This document shows positions 59,527-64,000 of a stretch of DNA of 64,000 nucleotides, one piece after another. The position numbers and the translations under genes are program-made. Origin of the DNA: Nitrosomonas sp. Nm84 (GTDB lineage: Bacteria > Pseudomonadota > Gammaproteobacteria > Burkholderiales > Nitrosomonadaceae). The notes beneath the pieces were generated by a model. That model was not told the origin of the DNA. It saw only the letters and a program-made list of their open reading frames with translations, and did no database searches. Position 1 is the stretch's first letter, and every line of letters starts with the position of its first letter. The stretch covers positions 124,001-188,000 of the forward strand of contig NZ_QJJP01000002.1 of the NCBI RefSeq assembly GCF_003201565.1, written 5' to 3'.

Positions 59527-60054
59527 TTAATAGTGCACTTTGGTAGCAAAACGCAATAACTGGGCATTTAGATTCAAACCGGCTTTTCTGACCATAGATA
59601 AGTTGACTTCAAATGTCACTTTATTGTCTTTGACAGCCAGATTGATAATTACACCGCTCCGAGCAGCACCGGGACTGTCTGCTACCGTGAGTATGGGTTT
59701 GTTTCTCAAAGTATCAATGATGCTTGTCAGGCTATCAATTGCTGAGTGGGAAATAAAAACTAGCTGACATTGCTCGAGCTGATCAATATTGTTTGTTCTG
59801 TAAATGGTAACGTTGCGCTCATTGACTCTCTTTTTCTTCTTTACCAGTTTGTCAAGATCTTTGCCGAAAGGATCGGCGCCATAAATACATAGATTAAAGG
59901 CATCAGAGTTACTGTCGGGCCATGTTGTAAAAATCGCGAAGTTATACAAGAAAGCTGCTTTTACGGTGTACTCCGCTATTTCCTCTGCCACAGCAAGCGA
60001 CGAATAGCTCATATTCGACCAGCAAAGCAACAAACATAATATTGCATAACGCAT
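59527..60054 (-). CDS. YfiR/DUF4154 family periplasmic protein, copy 2
   Basis: 175 residues. Signal peptide MRYAILCLLLCWSNMSYSSL, then the core EYTVKAAFLYNFAIFTTWPD, NLCIYGADPFGKDL and LNLNAQLLRFATKVHY, closely matching copy 1. There is no N-terminal extension. It is first in the receptor-YfiR group on the minus strand. Confidence 0.9.
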   Translation of the reverse strand: MRYAILCLLLCWSNMSYSSLAVAEEIAEYTVKAAFLYNFAIFTTWPDSNSDAFNLCIYGADPFGKDLDKLVKKKKRVNERNVTIYRTNNIDQLEQCQLVFISHSAIDSLTSIIDTLRNKPILTVADSPGAARSGVIINLAVKDNKVTFEVNLSMVRKAGLNLNAQLLRFATKVHY

Positions 60055-60250
60055 TCTGGGTTAGAACACCTTGCAAAATTGATGGATCAATAACGCGAGT
60101 ACAACAGTCATAACACTTTAAAAAATATTTGATCGGTTATCATCAGATGGTTTTTAAACCAAGAAACCTTGGCTGGACGACCGAGTGTGGATTGTAACTT
60201 CAGTTTGTGATCCTGATAAACTATCATAAACAGCAGATTATCACTTAACA

Positions 60251-60383
60251 AGTCGTTAAAGAGCTATCTGCATTGCCGCTACGATGTTGAAATAGACTCA
60301 AATGCTCATTGATCAGGCATAAACTATGCTTTTTCGCCTGTTCTTGCTCGGTATCGACCGCCTTGAAAGCGTGCTTCAAGGCT
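60251..60383 (-). repeat. Dispersed MITE-like intergenic repeat, copy D (reverse)
   Basis: Reverse complement matches the 49186 copy along its length, including AACAGGCGAAAAAGCATAG and CTGATCAATGAGCATTTG. The right end reads TCTTTAACGACTTGTTAAG (60244-60262), near the expected inverted end; the left end is diverged. Confidence 0.65.
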
Positions 60384-60477
60384 TTCCTGGTTTAATTGGA
60401 ATGGCTGAGCTGGGTGAGCGCCCGCGACGCCAGATATTCCATAATCATCAACCGCTATGCCGTTTGATAGTAATCTG

Positions 60478-60693
60478 TTAAGTATTATGAATGTAAATGA
60501 GGAAAAGTGAAGGAGCTATTCGTCCATATGATGGATGAAGTGGAGGGATGCTGTAATTGTCTTTCATCAAAACTTGGTTGTTAGTGACTGAGTTTTGGGT
60601 GATATGGTATCGTTGTTTAACAGCGTGAGCATAAAGCCAATTAAGGATTCCTAAAGAAAAAAGCTTGAAAAAGCTGATTAAATAGGTGAACAT
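60478..60693 (-). CDS. Possible small membrane protein, 71 residues
   Basis: ATG at 60691-60693 with CGGAG about eight bases ahead. The N-terminus is hydrophobic (MFTYLISFFKLFSLGILNWL), then polar to the end. No family is recognised. The good ribosome site is the main support; it may be spurious. Confidence 0.35.
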   Translation of the reverse strand: MFTYLISFFKLFSLGILNWLYAHAVKQRYHITQNSVTNNQVLMKDNYSIPPLHPSYGRIAPSLFLIYIHNT

Positions 60694-60773
60694 AATCGCT
60701 TCTCCGAATTTCTCATACCTTGTCTGGTATAGCGCTTAATTGAATTTTCCATCTGAAATGTGAGTGTTGTGTT

Positions 60774-61946
60774 GTGTCTAATTTGATGAATACTTATTCA
60801 CGGCTGCCTGTTACCTTTGTCAGAGGCGAAGGAGTGTGGTTGTGGGATGACCGTGGTGAACGGTATCTGGATGCTTTGGCTGGCGTTGCTGTATGTGGGT
60901 TGGGGCATTGTCACCCAAGGTTGACCAAAGCGATCTGTGAGCAAGCTGGGACGCTGATTCATACTTCCAATCTTTATCATATCGAAAAGCAGGAACGACT
61001 GGCTGATTACCTGATTGAGTTATCAGTAATGGACAATGCGTTTTTCTGTAATTCCGGTGCGGAAGCTAACGAAGCAGCGATAAAACTGGCGCGACTGCAT
61101 GGACACAATCAGGGGATCTCGCTTCCTACCATCATTGTGATGGAACGTTCGTTTCATGGCCGCACCATGGCAACGCTGACAGCAAGCGGAAATCGCAAAG
61201 TGCAGGCAGGATTTGAGCCGTTGCTGTCCGGCTTTGTGCGGGTTCCCTATAACAATATGGATGCGATTGCACAAGTTGCCGCCAACAATAAAGATGTAGT
61301 TGCGGTGCTGGTGGAGCCTTTTCAAGGTGAGGGCGGTGTCAATATTCCTGAAGCGCATTATTTACAGGAATTACGTCATTTGTGTAACCAGAATGGCTGG
61401 CTGCTCATGCTGGATGAGGTGCAATCCGGAATCGGGCGTAGCGGGAAGTGGTTTGCATTTCAGCATAGTAATATTATGCCGGATGTGGTAACCCTGGCTA
61501 AGGGTCTGGGAGGCGGGGTGCCGATTGGTGCTTGTCTGGCAAAAGGGACGGCTGCTGAAGTCTTCAAGCCGGGTAACCATGCTTCCACTTTTGGTGGTAA
61601 TCCGCTGGTCTGCGCAGCGGCGATCGAGGCACTGAAAGTGATTGCCGATGAAAATCTTCTCGATCATGCGACGAAGTTGGGTGACTTCATGCGTGATCGG
61701 CTAAAAAAACAACTAGCTGATGTAACGGGTGTTGTGCAAGTCCGAGGCCAGGGTTTGATTATCGGTATTGAGCTGTCAGCGCCCTGTGGAGAATTGGTAA
61801 AAAAAGCGTTGGAAAGGAAATTATTAATCAATGTGACATCCGATAAAGTGATACGTTTGTTGCCCGCATTTGTGATGCAGCAAGACGAAGCTGAGCAGGT
61901 AGTTGATATCACTTGTCTGTTGATAAAGGAGTTTTTGAATAACTAA
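60774..61946 (+). CDS. argD: Acetylornithine aminotransferase
   Basis: PLP enzyme of arginine synthesis (often also used in lysine synthesis). 390 residues from GTG 60774; an ATG four codons later gives MNTYSRLPVTFVRGEG, an equally possible start. DALAGVAVCGLGHCHP, NSGAEANEAAIKLAR, the PLP-aspartate region LMLDEVQSGIGRSG and the lysine in TLAKGLGGGVPIGA are all present. First gene of argD-argF-argG. Confidence 0.96.
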   Translation: MSNLMNTYSRLPVTFVRGEGVWLWDDRGERYLDALAGVAVCGLGHCHPRLTKAICEQAGTLIHTSNLYHIEKQERLADYLIELSVMDNAFFCNSGAEANEAAIKLARLHGHNQGISLPTIIVMERSFHGRTMATLTASGNRKVQAGFEPLLSGFVRVPYNNMDAIAQVAANNKDVVAVLVEPFQGEGGVNIPEAHYLQELRHLCNQNGWLLMLDEVQSGIGRSGKWFAFQHSNIMPDVVTLAKGLGGGVPIGACLAKGTAAEVFKPGNHASTFGGNPLVCAAAIEALKVIADENLLDHATKLGDFMRDRLKKQLADVTGVVQVRGQGLIIGIELSAPCGELVKKALERKLLINVTSDKVIRLLPAFVMQQDEAEQVVDITCLLIKEFLNN

Positions 61947-61992
61947 ACAGATTACATAATTCATGTATCACTGATTGGTTATTTATCTCGTT

Positions 61993-62919
61993 ATGCAATT
62001 TAAGCATTTTCTGCAATTTAAAGATTTTTGCCGAGAAGAGTATGAGTATTTGTTTGAACGTACTCGCTGGATAAAGCGGGAATTCAAACAATACCGGCAA
62101 TACTGGCCATTGGCTGACCGTACTCTGGCTATGATTTTTGATAAAAATTCAACACGTACACGTCTGTCATTTGAAGCGGGAATGCATCAATTAGGTGGTG
62201 CGGCGATCTATCTGTCGACGCGGGATACGCAATTGGGACGAGGAGAGCCGGTAGAAGATGCGGCCCGGGTCATTTCACGAATGGTCGATCTGATCATGAT
62301 TCGTACCTATCAGCATGACACAATCAAACGCTTTGCGGAGCATTCAAGAGTTCCCATCATCAACGGTCTAACCGATGAATATCATCCATGCCAAATAATG
62401 AGTGATATTTTTACCTATATAGAATACAGAGGAAGCATAACAGGCAAAACAGTCGCATGGATCGGTGACTCCAATAATATGTGCAATACCTGGCTACAGG
62501 CGGCTGAAATTTTTGATTTTAAAGTGCATGTATCAACACCACCAGGTTACGATATTCATCCTGAACAAATAGGATTAAACAGCACGGCTCATTTTGAGAA
62601 ATTTGTTAATCCCCGGAAAGCTGTGATCGGTGCGGATTTGGTAACGACGGATGTGTGGACCAGCATGGGATTTGAGGCAGAAGCAGAGCAAAGGAGAAGT
62701 GATTTCGCCGCATTTTGTGTGAATGCGGAAATGATGTCTTTAGCGAAGAAAGATGCGATATTTATGCACTGCTTACCGGCTCATCGCGGTGAAGAAGTAA
62801 GTGCCGAAGTTCTGGATGGACCACAGTCAGTGGTGTGGGATGAAGCAGAAAACCGGTTACACACGCAGAAGGCATTGATGGAATATTTACTGCTGGGTAA
62901 ATTAAATAGTGGAAGTTAA
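61993..62919 (+). CDS. argF: Ornithine carbamoyltransferase
   Basis: Makes citrulline from ornithine and carbamoyl phosphate. 308 residues from ATG 61993; an in-frame TTG at 61975 is less likely. [16 protein letters not shown] binds carbamoyl phosphate, [10 protein letters not shown] follows, and [12 protein letters not shown] is the C-terminal active-site loop. It lies 46 bases after argD. Confidence 0.96.
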   Translation: MQFKHFLQFKDFCREEYEYLFERTRWIKREFKQYRQYWPLADRTLAMIFDKNSTRTRLSFEAGMHQLGGAAIYLSTRDTQLGRGEPVEDAARVISRMVDLIMIRTYQHDTIKRFAEHSRVPIINGLTDEYHPCQIMSDIFTYIEYRGSITGKTVAWIGDSNNMCNTWLQAAEIFDFKVHVSTPPGYDIHPEQIGLNSTAHFEKFVNPRKAVIGADLVTTDVWTSMGFEAEAEQRRSDFAAFCVNAEMMSLAKKDAIFMHCLPAHRGEEVSAEVLDGPQSVVWDEAENRLHTQKALMEYLLLGKLNSGS

Positions 62920-62996
62920 GTTTTCAATTTGAGAATGATGACGAGACACTAAGTTATAACAGTACAAAACAACGGAAGTACTCAATATTTAAGACA

Positions 62997-64000
62997 ATGA
63001 AAAAAATTAATAAAGTGGTTTTGGCGTTTTCGGGTGGACTGGATACATCGGTTATCTTGAAGTGGCTGCAGGATACTTATCAGTGTGAGGTAGTTACTTT
63101 TACTGCTGATATCGGACAGGGGGAAGAAGTTGAGCCAGCGCGCGCAAAGGCAAAGCAGCTGGGCGTCAAAGAAATTTATATTGATGATTTGCGTGAAGAA
63201 TTTGTACGCGATTTTGTGTTTCCTATGTTTCGAGCCAATACAATTTATGAAGGTGAATATTTATTGGGTACGAGCATCGCGCGCCCATTGATTGCAAAAA
63301 GGCAAATTGAAATTGCTAATGAGACTGGTGCAGATGCGGTTTCACATGGCGCAACAGGTAAAGGTAATGACCAAGTACGTTTTGAATTGGGTTATTATGC
63401 CTTGCAGCCAAACATACAGGTGATTGCGCCATGGCGCGAATGGGATTTGGTCTCACGGGAAAAATTACTGCAATACGCGGAATTGCATGGCATTCCGGTT
63501 GAAATGAAGAAAAAGGCGGGGTCGCCTTATAGCATGGATGCCAATCTTTTGCATATTTCCTACGAAGGTCGGGTTCTGGAAGATCCTGCTGCAGAACCTG
63601 AAGAATCAATGTGGCGCTGGAGTGTCGCACCGGAAAAAGCGCCGGATGAGCCGGAGTATCTGGATATCGAGTTTGCGCGTGGCGATGTCGTTGCGTTGAA
63701 TGGTAATAAATTATCACCTGCAAGTGTTTTGGAGAAGCTGAATCAGTTGGGTGGCAAGCATGGAATCGGCAGGCTGGACTTGGTGGAGAATCGTTACGTT
63801 GGCATGAAATCGCGAGGGTGTTATGAAACTCCCGGCGGAACAATTTTATTACGTGCACATCGAGCAATAGAGTCGATCACTCTGGATCGCGAAGTGGCGC
63901 ATCTAAAGGATGATTTGATGCCAAGGTATGCTGCTCTGATTTACAACGGGTATTGGTGGAGCCCGGAAAGAAAAATCCTGCAAACCTTGATTGATGCCAC
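62997..64000 (+). CDS. argG: Argininosuccinate synthase, partial (3' end beyond window)
   Basis: Joins citrulline and aspartate with ATP. The frame opens with ATG at 62997 ([20 protein letters not shown]), where SGGLDTS is the ATP-pyrophosphatase loop. It continues through [20 protein letters not shown] and [20 protein letters not shown] and stays open to the window edge, about 334 residues of roughly 400. Same direction as argF, 77 bases apart. Confidence 0.96.
   Translation, partial: MKKINKVVLAFSGGLDTSVILKWLQDTYQCEVVTFTADIGQGEEVEPARAKAKQLGVKEIYIDDLREEFVRDFVFPMFRANTIYEGEYLLGTSIARPLIAKRQIEIANETGADAVSHGATGKGNDQVRFELGYYALQPNIQVIAPWREWDLVSREKLLQYAELHGIPVEMKKKAGSPYSMDANLLHISYEGRVLEDPAAEPEESMWRWSVAPEKAPDEPEYLDIEFARGDVVALNGNKLSPASVLEKLNQLGGKHGIGRLDLVENRYVGMKSRGCYETPGGTILLRAHRAIESITLDREVAHLKDDLMPRYAALIYNGYWWSPERKILQTLIDA

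Larger units (their letters stand above)
60055..60773. other. Intergenic region with repeat copy and possible small ORF
   Basis: 719 bases between divergent YfiR copy 2 and argD. It contains the reverse-oriented dispersed repeat at 60251-60383 and a possible 71-codon ORF at 60478-60693. No other structure is seen. Confidence 0.5.

Overview
The window looks like a chromosomal segment of a betaproteobacterium, most likely Nitrosomonadaceae (Nitrosomonas-like). The grounds are moderate GC content, a Neisseria/Nitrosomonas-type trimeric porin, a FolE2-type GTP cyclohydrolase, MurJ, BamC and LptFG, and the overall look of the proteins. The assignment is inference; no 16S rRNA or ammonia-oxidation gene is present. 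I found no tRNA, rRNA or CRISPR array.

Layout. 1-10.2 kb: murJ, a membrane protein, ssb next to a YajR-like MFS exporter, divergent uvrA coupled to glycerate kinase, and a pair of orphan genes. 10.2-16 kb: porin with terminator and an upstream dyad, SppA-type peptidase, SRPBCC protein, O-methyltransferase-like protein and an ADP-ribosylglycohydrolase relative without the usual metal motifs. 16-20 kb (minus): xseB, ispA, dxs, folE2 (isoprenoid and pterin supply). 21-29.1 kb (plus): a compact lipid island with a GNAT-like acyltransferase, a MobA-like nucleotidyltransferase, LptF and LptG (all joined by 4-base overlaps), a CDP-alcohol phosphotransferase, a fusion of a diacylglycerol-kinase domain to a Tam41-like CDP-lipid synthase domain, and a DUF2959 lipoprotein. 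Together these could phosphorylate a lipid, activate it with CTP, attach a head group and move the product across the envelope; this is the most interesting locus. 29-41 kb: RlpA-like protein, nadC, glutamate-synthase-like flavoprotein, a PAS-GGDEF-EAL protein, clpB behind a sigma-32-type promoter, dapA-bamC. 41-47.8 kb: rfbB-rfbD, accA-tilS, an exported msrB-msrA pair and a RoxA-like oxygenase. 47.8-51.7 kb: tiny lipoproteins, a decayed IS5-type transposase, and an Lpp-like lipoprotein flanked by two L,D-transpeptidases. 51.8-60.1 kb (minus): HDOD-REC-GGDEF regulator, a decayed stretch, and two YfiR genes flanking one intact and one broken TonB-dependent receptor. 60.8-64 kb: argD-argF-argG, the last running off the end.

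Small features easily missed: three lipoprotein genes of 39-50 codons, four copies of a roughly 70-135 bp dispersed repeat with inverted ends, and several bidirectional terminators. Many genes use GTG or TTG starts, and several predicted starts were moved downstream to codons with a good Shine-Dalgarno sequence or signal peptide.
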